The position numbers were made by a program, and so were the translations under genes. Of a stretch of 64,000 bases of DNA, positions 55,884-64,000 are shown piece after piece. Numbering within the stretch: the stretch's first letter is position 1; the number at the start of each line of letters is the position of its first letter. The stretch is from Pseudomonas asturiensis (lineage in GTDB: Bacteria; Pseudomonadota; Gammaproteobacteria; Pseudomonadales; Pseudomonadaceae). The notes beneath the pieces are model-generated. The model was given only the letters and a program-made list of their open reading frames with translations. It made no database searches and was not told the DNA's origin. The stretch lies in contig NZ_FRDA01000023.1 of assembly GCF_900143095.1 (NCBI RefSeq), positions 1-64,000 of the forward strand, given 5' to 3'.

Positions 55884-56392
55884 GCGACCTGACCCTGCGT
55901 GAGCGCCTCCAGCCCTCGTTGCTGGACCGCCTGACCGACGAAGACCCGGGCAATCTGCAGGAAAGCCCGGACAAGCGCGTGCTCTCGCTGAATCAGCTCA
56001 AGGCTTCGGTGCTGCGCGACCTGGCTTGGCTGCTGAACACCACGTCGCTGCTGGATGCCGACGCCACGCTGCATACGCCGGCAGGCACATCGGTGATCAA
56101 TTACGGCCTGCCCGCGCTGGCGGGAAACAGTGCGTCGAGTGTCGATGTGAACCTGCTCGAAAGCCTGATTCACCGCGCCATCGTCACCTTCGAGCCGCGC
56201 ATCCTGCCCCATACCCTGCACGTGAAGGCCCATGTTGGTCGAGATGAAATGAACCATAACGCCATGAGCTTCGAAATCCAGGGCGACCTGTGGGCACAAC
56301 CGGTTCCGCTGCCTTTGCTGCTGCGCACCGAACTTGATCTGGAGTCGGGCCATGTTCGGGTGATGCCGGCCGAACAGAGACGACGCTCATGA
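55880..56392 (+). CDS. tssE: T6SS baseplate protein TssE (gp25-like)
   Basis: A 170-aa gp25-like protein. Opening [20 protein letters not shown] is the TssE signature, followed by [32 protein letters not shown] and the C-terminal [13 protein letters not shown] strand. It starts at GTG 55880 overlapping the upstream stop; an in-frame ATG at 55829 lies within the immunity gene and lacks family sequence. Overlaps tssF by 4 bases. Confidence 0.94.
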   Translation: MSDLTLRERLQPSLLDRLTDEDPGNLQESPDKRVLSLNQLKASVLRDLAWLLNTTSLLDADATLHTPAGTSVINYGLPALAGNSASSVDVNLLESLIHRAIVTFEPRILPHTLHVKAHVGRDEMNHNAMSFEIQGDLWAQPVPLPLLLRTELDLESGHVRVMPAEQRRRS

Positions 56393-58248
56393 ATCCGCGC
56401 CTGCTCGGGCTGTACAACCAGGAACTGCAGCACATTCGCGAGAGTGCTGCCGAGTTCGCCAAGGAATACCCGAAGATCGCCGGACGCCTGACCTTGTCGG
56501 GCCTGGACTGCGCAGACCCTTACGTCGAGCGTCTGCTCGAGGGCTTCGCTTACCTGACCGCACGCGTGCAGCTCAAGCTGGACGCCGAATACCCGACCTT
56601 CACGCACAACCTGCTGGAGATCGCTTATCCGCACTACCTGGCACCCACGCCCTCGATGACCGTGGTGCAGATGCAGACCGACCCGAACGAGGGCTCGTTG
56701 AGCGACGGCTTCACCCTGCCCCGCGACAGCGTGATGCGCGCAAGCCTGGGTCGCGACTCTCAGACGCCCTGCGAATACCGCACCTCCCACGAGGTCACGC
56801 TGTGGCCGCTGCAGATCACTCAGGCCGAATACTTCGGCAATCCTTCCGCCGTACTGGGACGCCTGGCCGCCAGCGAACCCAAGGCCAAGGCCGGCCTGCG
56901 CATCACGTTGCGTACCGGCGCGGAGCTGACGTTCGACACCCTGGCGCTGAATAACCTGCCGCTGTACCTGCACGGTGCGGACGAGCAGCCGTTCCGCCTT
57001 TACGAGCAACTGCTCGGTAACGCCTGCGCCGTCTTCGCGCGACAGCCAGCCGGCGACTGGGTAGAACGCTTGCCTGCCGACGCGTTGCGTCCTTGTGGCT
57101 TCGATGACAGTGAAGCCGCGCTTCCCGTCGTGCCTCAGGCGTTTCAGGGCTACAGGCTGCTGCAGGAATACTTCGCCCTGCCCCAACGGTATCTGTTTGT
57201 CGATTTCACTCACCTGACGCGCGCCGTTCAACGCTGCTCGGGCCAGGAGCTGGAACTGATCGTGCTGTTCAACAGCTTCGATCAGTCGCTTGAGAGCAGC
57301 GTCGGGGCGGAACAGTTTGTGCCGTTCTGTACGCCGGCCATCAACCTGTTCCCGCGTCGCCTGGACCGCATCCACCTGTCCGACCGCGTCCATGAACACC
57401 ACGCCATCGCCGACCGCACCCGGCCGATGGATTTCGAGATTCATTCGCTCAAGAGCGTGACCGGCCATGGCACCGGCCCCGACCAGCCGTTCCTGCCGTT
57501 CTACGCCGTGCGTGATCCTTCGCGCTATGGTCGCGACAAGGCGTATTACATCCTGCGCCGCGAGCCGCGTGTGCTGTCCAGCGAACAGCGACGTAACGGC
57601 ACGCGTTCAACCTACGTCGGCAGCGAGACGTTCATCAGCCTGGTCGACAGTCAGCAGGCGCCCTATCGCCATGACTTGCGCCAGCTGGGCCTCAGCGCAC
57701 TGTGCACCAACCGCGACCTGCCGTTGTTCATGAGCGTGGGCAGCGGCAAGACTGATTTCACGCTGGCCGACAGCGCCCCCGTCTCGGCGGTCCGCTGCCT
57801 GGCAGGCCCGAGCCGGCCACGCGCCAGCCATGCACACGACAACAAGGCGTGGCGCTTGATCAGCCAGCTGTCGCTCAACTACCTGTCCCTCAGCGAGCAG
57901 GGTCAGGGTGCCGCCGCCCTGCGCGAGCTGCTGCGCCTGTACGGCGACGATAATGACGCGGCCTTGCAGCTACAGATCGAAGGCCTGCGTGAGGTCAGCA
58001 GCAAACCCTGCACCCGGCGCTTGCCAATGCCAGGGCCGATCGTGTTCGGGCGCGGGCTGGAAATCACTCTGGAGTTTGACGAGAACGCCTTTCGCGGCAC
58101 CGGCGTGTTTTTGCTGGGTGCCGTGTTCGAGCGTTTCCTGGCACGTTACGTGTCGATCAACAGCTTTACCGAGACGGTGCTACGTACCACCGAACGCGGC
58201 GAGATCATGCGATGGAAAGCCAAACCCGGACGCCGTCCGACGCTTTGA
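56389..58248 (+). CDS. tssF: T6SS baseplate protein TssF
   Basis: A 619-aa TssF/VasA/ImpG protein. The N-terminus [20 protein letters not shown] and [20 protein letters not shown] are the family signature; [20 protein letters not shown] and [14 protein letters not shown] follow. TssF2-TssG wedges surround the VgrG hub. Overlaps tssE and tssG. Confidence 0.96.
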   Translation: MNPRLLGLYNQELQHIRESAAEFAKEYPKIAGRLTLSGLDCADPYVERLLEGFAYLTARVQLKLDAEYPTFTHNLLEIAYPHYLAPTPSMTVVQMQTDPNEGSLSDGFTLPRDSVMRASLGRDSQTPCEYRTSHEVTLWPLQITQAEYFGNPSAVLGRLAASEPKAKAGLRITLRTGAELTFDTLALNNLPLYLHGADEQPFRLYEQLLGNACAVFARQPAGDWVERLPADALRPCGFDDSEAALPVVPQAFQGYRLLQEYFALPQRYLFVDFTHLTRAVQRCSGQELELIVLFNSFDQSLESSVGAEQFVPFCTPAINLFPRRLDRIHLSDRVHEHHAIADRTRPMDFEIHSLKSVTGHGTGPDQPFLPFYAVRDPSRYGRDKAYYILRREPRVLSSEQRRNGTRSTYVGSETFISLVDSQQAPYRHDLRQLGLSALCTNRDLPLFMSVGSGKTDFTLADSAPVSAVRCLAGPSRPRASHAHDNKAWRLISQLSLNYLSLSEQGQGAAALRELLRLYGDDNDAALQLQIEGLREVSSKPCTRRLPMPGPIVFGRGLEITLEFDENAFRGTGVFLLGAVFERFLARYVSINSFTETVLRTTERGEIMRWKAKPGRRPTL

Positions 58249-59264
58249 AGACTGTGACGGCCATGCAGAACGAGCCCTGGGAATACGACTTCTTCCAGGC
58301 GCTGCGCCGTATCGAATGCGAATCGCCGGACCTCCCAAGATTCGGCCACTCCGTGCGGCTGGCCGACGATCCGCTGCGCCTGGGCCAGCAGCCCGAAAGC
58401 GCCTTCGCGCCCTCGACACTGGCCTCGATGACTCCGGCTGGCGACGGCACACCGGCGCGGCTGGAACAGTTTTTCTTCGGCCTTGGCGGTCCCAACGGCC
58501 CCTTGCCGCTGCACATCACCGAATACGTGCGTGAGCGCCAACGTAATAATGCCGACAGCGCCAGCAAGCGTTTTCTGGACGTGTTTCATCATCGCCTGCT
58601 GAGCCTGTTCTACCGGGCGTGGGCCGAAGCCCGCCCCACTGTCAGCCATGACCGCCCGGACGATGACTACTGGTCTGCGCGGCTCGCGGCACTGAGCGGG
58701 CGCGGCATGCCGAGCCTGCTGGAACAAGGGCTGATTCCCGACACGGCCAAGCTGCATTTCAGCGGCCATCTGGCGGCACAGACGCGTTACCCGGATGGAT
58801 TGCGCGCGATCCTGTCCGAATACTTCGGCCTGCCGGTGCAGATCGAGGAGTACGTCGGCCAATGGCTCGAACTGCCCGAGCGCAGCCGTCTGGGTGTCAG
58901 CTCAAACCAGGTGGGTGTCGATTTCTGTCTGGGCAGCCACGTCTGGGATCGTCAGCATAAATTCCGCATTCGCCTGGGTCCGCTCAAGCTGGACGACTAC
59001 ATGGGCATGCTGCCCGACGGTCAGCCGTTCAAGGAGCTGGTGGCCTGGGTGGCCGAGTATCTGGGGCACGAGCTGGACTGGGATCTGAACCTGATCCTTG
59101 AGCAGCCCGAAGTCCCTGCGTTTCAACTTAACGGGCGTCAACGGCTGGGGTTCAACACCTGGCTGGGCAAACCCGACCAAGATGCCAAAGACTTGATCCT
59201 GGCCCGGCATTACGCCGAACAGGCCACATCAGCACACATTTCAAGGAGCGGGAAACATGGGTGA
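58212..59264 (+). CDS. tssG: T6SS baseplate protein TssG
   Basis: A 350-aa TssG/VasB/ImpH protein with WEYDFFQALRRIECESPDLP, the GPNGPLPLHITEYVRER loop, FLDVFHHRLLSLFYRAWAEA and the C-terminal GFNTWLG. The ATG at 58212 lies 37 bases inside tssF; a second ATG is at 58263. It overlaps clpV by 8 bases. Confidence 0.95.
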   Translation: MESQTRTPSDALKTVTAMQNEPWEYDFFQALRRIECESPDLPRFGHSVRLADDPLRLGQQPESAFAPSTLASMTPAGDGTPARLEQFFFGLGGPNGPLPLHITEYVRERQRNNADSASKRFLDVFHHRLLSLFYRAWAEARPTVSHDRPDDDYWSARLAALSGRGMPSLLEQGLIPDTAKLHFSGHLAAQTRYPDGLRAILSEYFGLPVQIEEYVGQWLELPERSRLGVSSNQVGVDFCLGSHVWDRQHKFRIRLGPLKLDDYMGMLPDGQPFKELVAWVAEYLGHELDWDLNLILEQPEVPAFQLNGRQRLGFNTWLGKPDQDAKDLILARHYAEQATSAHISRSGKHG

Positions 59265-61938
59265 AATCAGTCGCGCAGCGCTGTTCGGCAAACTCAACAG
59301 CGTGGCCTACAAAGCTATCGAAGCCGCCACGGTCTTCTGCAAATTGCGGGGCAACCCGTATGTCGAGCTGGCGCACTGGTTTCATCAGCTTTTGCAGCTT
59401 CAGGACTCGGACCTGCACCGCATCATCCGCCAGTTCAACGTAGAACCGGCGCGCCTGGCCCGCGACCTGACCGAAGCACTGGATCGCCTGCCGCGCGGTT
59501 CGACATCAATCACCGACCTGTCGTCCCACGTCGAAGAAGCTGTCGAGCGCGGCTGGGTGTACGGCAGCCTGATGTTCGGCGAAAGTCAGGTACGCACCGG
59601 TTATCTGGTGCTCGGTATTCTCAAGACCCCGAGCCTGCGCCATGCCTTGCTGGGCCTGTCTTCCGAGTTCGACAAGATCAAAGCCGAAACCCTGAGCGAG
59701 CGTTTCGACGAGTACGTCGGCGACTCGCCGGAAAACGCACTGGGCGCCAGCGACGGATTCAACGCCGGTACCGTGCCGGGCGAAGCCAGCGGGGCCATGT
59801 CGCCCAGCGCGATGGGCAAGCAGGAAGCCCTGAAGAAATTCACCGTCGACCTCACCGAACAGGCGCGCAACGGCAAGCTCGACCCTATCGTGGGCCGTGA
59901 TGAAGAGATCCGCCAGATGGTGGACATCCTGATGCGTCGCCGTCAGAACAACCCGATCCTGACAGGCGAAGCCGGTGTCGGTAAAACCGCCGTGGTCGAG
60001 GGGTTTGCGTTGCGCATTGTCGCGGGCGACGTACCGCCTGCGCTCAAGGACGTCGAGCTGCGCAGCCTGGACGTCGGCCTGCTGCAGGCAGGCGCCAGCA
60101 TGAAGGGCGAATTCGAACAGCGTCTGCGCCAGGTCATCGAGGACGTGCAGGCATCGCCCAAGCCGATCATCCTGTTCATCGATGAAGCGCACACCCTGGT
60201 CGGTGCTGGCGGTGCGGCAGGCACAGGCGATGCCGCCAACCTGCTCAAACCTGCGCTGGCACGCGGCACCCTGCGCACCGTCGCGGCGACCACATGGGCC
60301 GAGTACAAGAAACATATCGAGAAAGACCCGGCACTGACCCGACGCTTCCAGGTCGTGCAGGTCGCCGAGCCGTCGGAAGACAAGGCGCTGCTGATGATGC
60401 GCGGCGTGGCCTCGACCATGGAACAGCACCATCAGGTGCAGATTCTCGACGAGGCACTGGAAGCCTCGGTAAAACTGTCCCATCGCTATATCCCCGCGCG
60501 TCAGTTGCCGGATAAATCCGTCAGCCTGCTGGACACCGCCTGCGCCCGGGTTGCCGTCAGCCTGCACGCCGTTCCGGCTGAAGTGGATGACAGCCGTCGT
60601 CGCATCGAAGCGCTGGAAACCGAGCTGCAGATCATCGCTCGCGAGCATGCCATCGGTATCGTTACCGGGACTCGTCAGGCCCACAGCGAGACGCTGCTCG
60701 ATGCCGAGCGCATCCGTCTGGCCGAGCTGGAAACCCGTTGGGCGGACGAAAAGGCACTGGTCGATGAACTGCTCGCCCTGCGCGCGCAATTGCGTGACAG
60801 CGCAGGCGTTGTCGACAGCGATACCGGGAGCGAGCAAGGCCAGGCGCTGCGCGAACAACTGATTGACCTGCAACGCCGTCTCAGCGACCTGCAAGGTGAA
60901 AACCCGCTGATTCTGCCGACCGTGGATTATCAGGCGGTCGCCTCGGTAGTGGCCGACTGGACCGGTATTCCAGTGGGCCGCATGGCGCGCAACGAGCTGG
61001 AAACGGTGCTCAACCTCGACAAGCACCTGAAGAAACGCATCATCGGTCAGGACCACGCCCTGCAGATGATTGCCAAACGTATCCAGACCTCGCGCGCCGG
61101 GCTGGATAACCCGAGCAAGCCGATTGGCGTCTTCATGCTGGCGGGCACCTCAGGCGTGGGCAAGACCGAAACCGCGCTGGCCCTGGCCGAAGCCATGTAC
61201 GGCGGCGAACAGAACGTCATCACCATCAACATGAGCGAGTTCCAGGAAGCGCACACCGTCTCGACACTCAAGGGCGCGCCGCCAGGCTACGTGGGTTATG
61301 GCGAAGGTGGCGTGCTGACCGAAGCCGTGCGCCGCAAGCCCTACAGCGTGGTGCTGCTGGACGAAGTCGAGAAAGCCCACCCGGACGTTCATGAAATCTT
61401 CTTCCAGGTCTTCGACAAGGGCGTGATGGAAGACGGCGAAGGCCGCGTGATCGACTTCAAGAACACACTGATCCTGCTGACCACCAACGCGGGCACCGAA
61501 CTGATTTCGCACCTGTGCAAGGACGCGCTGAACGTCCCGGACCCGGAAGCCATCGCCAAGGCGTTGCGCCAGCCGCTGCTGGAAATCTTCCCTCCAGCGC
61601 TGCTCGGGCGACTGGTGACGATCCCTTACTACCCGCTCAGCGACACCATGCTCAAGGCGATCACCGTGCTGCAACTGAACCGCATCAAGAAGCGTGTCGA
61701 GAGCACCCACAAGGTCGCGTTCGATTACGACGATGCCGTGGTGGACCTGATTGTGTCGCGCTGCACCGAAACCGAAAGTGGCGGGCGCATGATCGACACC
61801 ATTCTGACCAACACCCTGCTGCCGGACATGAGCCGCGAATTCCTGACGCGCATGCTGGAGGGCAAGGCGCTGGCAGGCGTGCGCATCAGCCAGCGCGATA
61901 ACGAATTGCACTACGAATTCAGCGATGCAGCGGCCTGA
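59257..61938 (+). CDS. clpV: T6SS AAA+ ATPase ClpV (TssH)
   Basis: An 893-aa ClpB-like unfoldase that dismantles contracted TssB/C sheath. The N-domain (about 1-165) begins ISRAALFGKLNSVAYKAIEA. The first AAA+ has Walker A GEAGVGKT (about residue 235) and Walker B ILFIDEAHT. A middle coiled-coil domain runs over about 440-560, and the second AAA+ has GTSGVGKTE and VVLLDEVEKAHPDV. No substitutions are seen in key motifs. AAGGAG precedes the ATG. Confidence 0.97.
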   Translation: MGEISRAALFGKLNSVAYKAIEAATVFCKLRGNPYVELAHWFHQLLQLQDSDLHRIIRQFNVEPARLARDLTEALDRLPRGSTSITDLSSHVEEAVERGWVYGSLMFGESQVRTGYLVLGILKTPSLRHALLGLSSEFDKIKAETLSERFDEYVGDSPENALGASDGFNAGTVPGEASGAMSPSAMGKQEALKKFTVDLTEQARNGKLDPIVGRDEEIRQMVDILMRRRQNNPILTGEAGVGKTAVVEGFALRIVAGDVPPALKDVELRSLDVGLLQAGASMKGEFEQRLRQVIEDVQASPKPIILFIDEAHTLVGAGGAAGTGDAANLLKPALARGTLRTVAATTWAEYKKHIEKDPALTRRFQVVQVAEPSEDKALLMMRGVASTMEQHHQVQILDEALEASVKLSHRYIPARQLPDKSVSLLDTACARVAVSLHAVPAEVDDSRRRIEALETELQIIAREHAIGIVTGTRQAHSETLLDAERIRLAELETRWADEKALVDELLALRAQLRDSAGVVDSDTGSEQGQALREQLIDLQRRLSDLQGENPLILPTVDYQAVASVVADWTGIPVGRMARNELETVLNLDKHLKKRIIGQDHALQMIAKRIQTSRAGLDNPSKPIGVFMLAGTSGVGKTETALALAEAMYGGEQNVITINMSEFQEAHTVSTLKGAPPGYVGYGEGGVLTEAVRRKPYSVVLLDEVEKAHPDVHEIFFQVFDKGVMEDGEGRVIDFKNTLILLTTNAGTELISHLCKDALNVPDPEAIAKALRQPLLEIFPPALLGRLVTIPYYPLSDTMLKAITVLQLNRIKKRVESTHKVAFDYDDAVVDLIVSRCTETESGGRMIDTILTNTLLPDMSREFLTRMLEGKALAGVRISQRDNELHYEFSDAAA

Positions 61939-61980
61939 CTCACAGGCCATGCGCCTGACGAACGCTGAACAGGACCGCCC

Positions 61981-63915
61981 ATGAATTTCCAGCAATTCAC
62001 CCGCCTGGCACAGGTCACCAGCCCGCTCGGCCCGGACGTGCTGCTGCTCAAGGAAATGAGCGGCGGCGATGAGCTGGGGCGGTTGTTCAACTATGACCTG
62101 CAGTTGACCTCCGCCGACGGCTCGCTGGACCTCAACCAGTTGCTCGGCAAGCCGATGTGCCTGTCACTGCAACTGACGGGCGGCGCTCAGCGTTACTTTC
62201 ATGGCATCGTTGCGCGCTGCAGCCAGAACGTCACCCGTGACCAGTTCGCCAGCTATCAGGTCACGCTGCGGCCCTGGCTGTGGCTGCTGACACGCACCTC
62301 CGACTGCCGGATTTTCCAGAACCTGACCATCCCGCAGATCATCAAGCAGGTGTTTCGCGACCTGGGGTTCTCGGACTTCGAAGACGCCCTCAGCCGTCCG
62401 TACCGCGAGTGGGAATACTGCGTCCAGTACCGCGAGAGCAGCTTCGATTTCGTCAGCCGTCTGATGGAACAGGAAGGCATCTACTATTTCTTCCGCCACG
62501 AAAAGGACCGTCATGTCCTGGTGCTGGCCGATGCGTACGGCGCGCATCAGCCGGCGCCGGGCTACGAGTCGGTGCCCTATTTTCCACCGGACGGCCAGCA
62601 CCGCGAGCGCGACCACATCAACGACTGGCGTCTGGCGCAGGAAGTCCAGCCCGGATCGCTGGAGCTCAACGACTACGATTTTCAGCGCCCCAGCGCCAGC
62701 ATCGACGTGCGCTCGGCCATGCCGCGCCCGCACACCGCAGGTGACTATCCGCTGTACGACTATCCCGGCACTTACGTGCAGAGCCAGGACGGCGAGCATT
62801 ACGCGCGCACCCGCCTGGAAGCCCTGCAAAGCCTGCACGAACGCATCGAACTGAGCGGCAACGCACGGGGCCTCGGTGCCGGGCATCTGTTCAGCCTGAC
62901 CGGCTTCGGTCGTCAGGATCAGAACCGCGAATACCTGATCGTCGGTGCCCGTTACTACGTGGCCCAGGAAAGTCTGGAAAGCGGCGGTTCGGGCGGCGGT
63001 GTGCAGTTCGAACTGGGCCTGAGCTGCATCGACGCGCAGCAGAGCTTCCGGCCGCTGGCCAACACCCAGCGCCCCATCGTCAAAGGGCCGCAGACCGCTT
63101 TGGTGGTCGGCCCCGCTGGCGAGGAAATCTGGACCGACCAGTTCGGCCGGGTGAAGGTGCATTTCTACTGGGACCGTCACGACCAGTCCAACGAAAACAG
63201 CTCGTGCTGGATCCGGGTGTCGCAGGCCTGGGCTGGCAAAAACTGGGGTTCGATGCAGATCCCGCGCATCGGTCAGGAAGTGATCGTCAGCTTTCTGGAA
63301 GGCGACCCGGACCGGCCGATCATCACCGGTCGCGTGTACAACGCCGAACAGACCGTGCCCTACGACCTGCCTGCCAACGCCACCCAGAGCGGCATGAAAA
63401 GCCGTTCCAGCAAGGGCGGCACACCTGCGAATTTCAATGAAATCCGCATGGAAGACAAGAAAGGCGCGGAGCAGTTGTACATCCATGCCGAGCGTAACCA
63501 GGACATGGTGGTTGAAGTCGATGAAAGTCACGCGGTCGGCCATGACCGGGTCAAAAGCATCGGCCATGACGAGACGGTATTGATCGGCAACAACCGGGTA
63601 CGCATCGTCAAGCAGGAGGATGTGCTGGCTGTCGGCAAGAACAAGACGGACAGCATCAGCCAGAGCTACATCATCGAAGTCGGCGAGAACCTGCGGCTGG
63701 TGTGCGGCAAAAGCGTGATCGAGCTCAATGCCAGCGGCCAGATCAACCTTTGCGGTGTGCAGATCAGCCTGCACGCCAGCGGCGATGCCCAGTTCAATAC
63801 CGGCGGCGTGCTGCACCTGAACAACGGCAAGGGCGCGGACGCCGCCCCCGACGGACAAGGTGTCAAGGCGGCCATCGACGCCAACATCGCCAGTGCGTTT
63901 CCCAAGCCCAAATAA
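61981..63915 (+). CDS. vgrG: T6SS spike protein VgrG (TssI)
   Basis: A 644-aa VgrG with a gp27-like hub (FTRLAQVTSPLGPDVLLLKE, CVQYRESSFDFVSRLMEQEG, YYFFRHEKDRHVLVLADAYG), the gp5 OB-fold (WTDQFGRVKVHFYWDRHD, SCWIRVSQAWAGKNWGSMQI, PRIGQEVIVSFLEGDPDRPI) and a β-helical needle of valine/glycine repeats to about residue 615. The short tail after the needle (about 25 residues) is too small for a toxin domain, so it is probably a carrier VgrG. The downstream chaperone-like gene fits delivery of a separate PAAR/Rhs cargo. Confidence 0.96.
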   Translation: MNFQQFTRLAQVTSPLGPDVLLLKEMSGGDELGRLFNYDLQLTSADGSLDLNQLLGKPMCLSLQLTGGAQRYFHGIVARCSQNVTRDQFASYQVTLRPWLWLLTRTSDCRIFQNLTIPQIIKQVFRDLGFSDFEDALSRPYREWEYCVQYRESSFDFVSRLMEQEGIYYFFRHEKDRHVLVLADAYGAHQPAPGYESVPYFPPDGQHRERDHINDWRLAQEVQPGSLELNDYDFQRPSASIDVRSAMPRPHTAGDYPLYDYPGTYVQSQDGEHYARTRLEALQSLHERIELSGNARGLGAGHLFSLTGFGRQDQNREYLIVGARYYVAQESLESGGSGGGVQFELGLSCIDAQQSFRPLANTQRPIVKGPQTALVVGPAGEEIWTDQFGRVKVHFYWDRHDQSNENSSCWIRVSQAWAGKNWGSMQIPRIGQEVIVSFLEGDPDRPIITGRVYNAEQTVPYDLPANATQSGMKSRSSKGGTPANFNEIRMEDKKGAEQLYIHAERNQDMVVEVDESHAVGHDRVKSIGHDETVLIGNNRVRIVKQEDVLAVGKNKTDSISQSYIIEVGENLRLVCGKSVIELNASGQINLCGVQISLHASGDAQFNTGGVLHLNNGKGADAAPDGQGVKAAIDANIASAFPKPK

Positions 63916-63930
63916 CGAGAGTTCCGCCTT

Positions 63931-64000
63931 ATGGCTTATCGCATTAATGAGCTTCAGTTCCAGTTGCCCGAGAGCGAGCTGCTGGACGCCTCGATCAACA
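63931..64000 (+). CDS. EagR/DcrB (DUF1795)-like T6SS effector chaperone, 5' part only
   Basis: The first 23 codons are visible: MAYRINELQFQLPESELLDA then SIN at the window edge. This opening resembles the DUF1795 (EagT6/EagR) chaperones encoded between vgrG and PAAR-containing effectors. It starts 15 bases after vgrG with CGAGAG upstream. If correct, a PAAR or Rhs effector with an N-terminal transmembrane region should follow beyond the window. The family call rests on very little sequence. Confidence 0.6.
   Translation, partial: MAYRINELQFQLPESELLDASIN

Overview
The window looks like chromosome from a fluorescent pseudomonad, most likely the Pseudomonas syringae group. The reasons are the high-GC coding style, dispersed Pseudomonas REP sequences of two types, an OprD porin, DctB/DctD, a tandem pair of Gac/Rsm regulatory RNAs, and a complete H1-like type VI secretion (T6SS) locus with the PpkA/PppA/Fha phospho-relay. 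The species call is inference from gene content and style; no database search was possible.

Layout. 1-2019 is a complete IS66-family insertion sequence whose left terminal repeat begins at base 1. Its right end cuts a RelE-type toxin gene, leaving the RelB antitoxin (2107-2346) next to a toxin stump of about 30 codons. 2.6-7.2 kb holds an unknown protein, a GNAT acetyltransferase, a small membrane protein, a dehydrogenase remnant, REP sequences, an OprD-family porin and a 68-aa protein. 7.3-11.6 kb holds agmatine deiminase (aguA) and a 968-aa kinase-like/M23-like/aminotransferase fusion that has lost catalytic residues in two domains. 11.8-14.3 kb is rfbBAC (dTDP-rhamnose precursors, no rfbD). 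14.5-18.2 kb is dctB-dctD plus a thioesterase-like gene. 18.2-21.7 kb holds two REP-bearing tandem duplications around cysQ, nudE and yrfG, followed by a Kbp-like BON-LysM protein. 21.8-26.0 kb is a LysR regulator, fdhD and an FdhF/YdeP-type molybdoenzyme. 26.2-31.3 kb has a glycine-zipper protein, a RecQ-family helicase, an unknown membrane-anchored protein and an acyl-CoA synthetase.

31.4-31.9 kb carries two rsmX-type small RNAs as an exact 314-bp tandem duplication. Each has a GacA-box-like element, a -10, four GGA-presenting hairpins and a terminator. The copies show compensatory base changes in a stem.

31.9-64.0 kb is the T6SS locus. The leftward operon is fha, tssJ, tssK, tssL, tssM, tagF, pppA, ppkA, tagT, tagS, tagR, tagQ, then beyond a 13-bp hairpin a two-gene module (soluble/hydrophobic protein plus multi-TM protein) that could be an effector-immunity pair. 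The rightward operon is tssA, tssB, tssC, hcp, a Tae4-like amidase effector, a putative periplasmic immunity protein, tssE, tssF, tssG, clpV, vgrG and the start of an EagR/DcrB-type chaperone gene that runs off the window. TssM/L/J form the membrane complex, TssK/F/G/E the baseplate, TssB/C the sheath recycled by ClpV, and Hcp/VgrG the tube and spike. TagQRST-PpkA-PppA-Fha-TagF would be the post-translational switch. The neighbouring rsmX genes suggest, but do not prove, a link to Gac/Rsm control.
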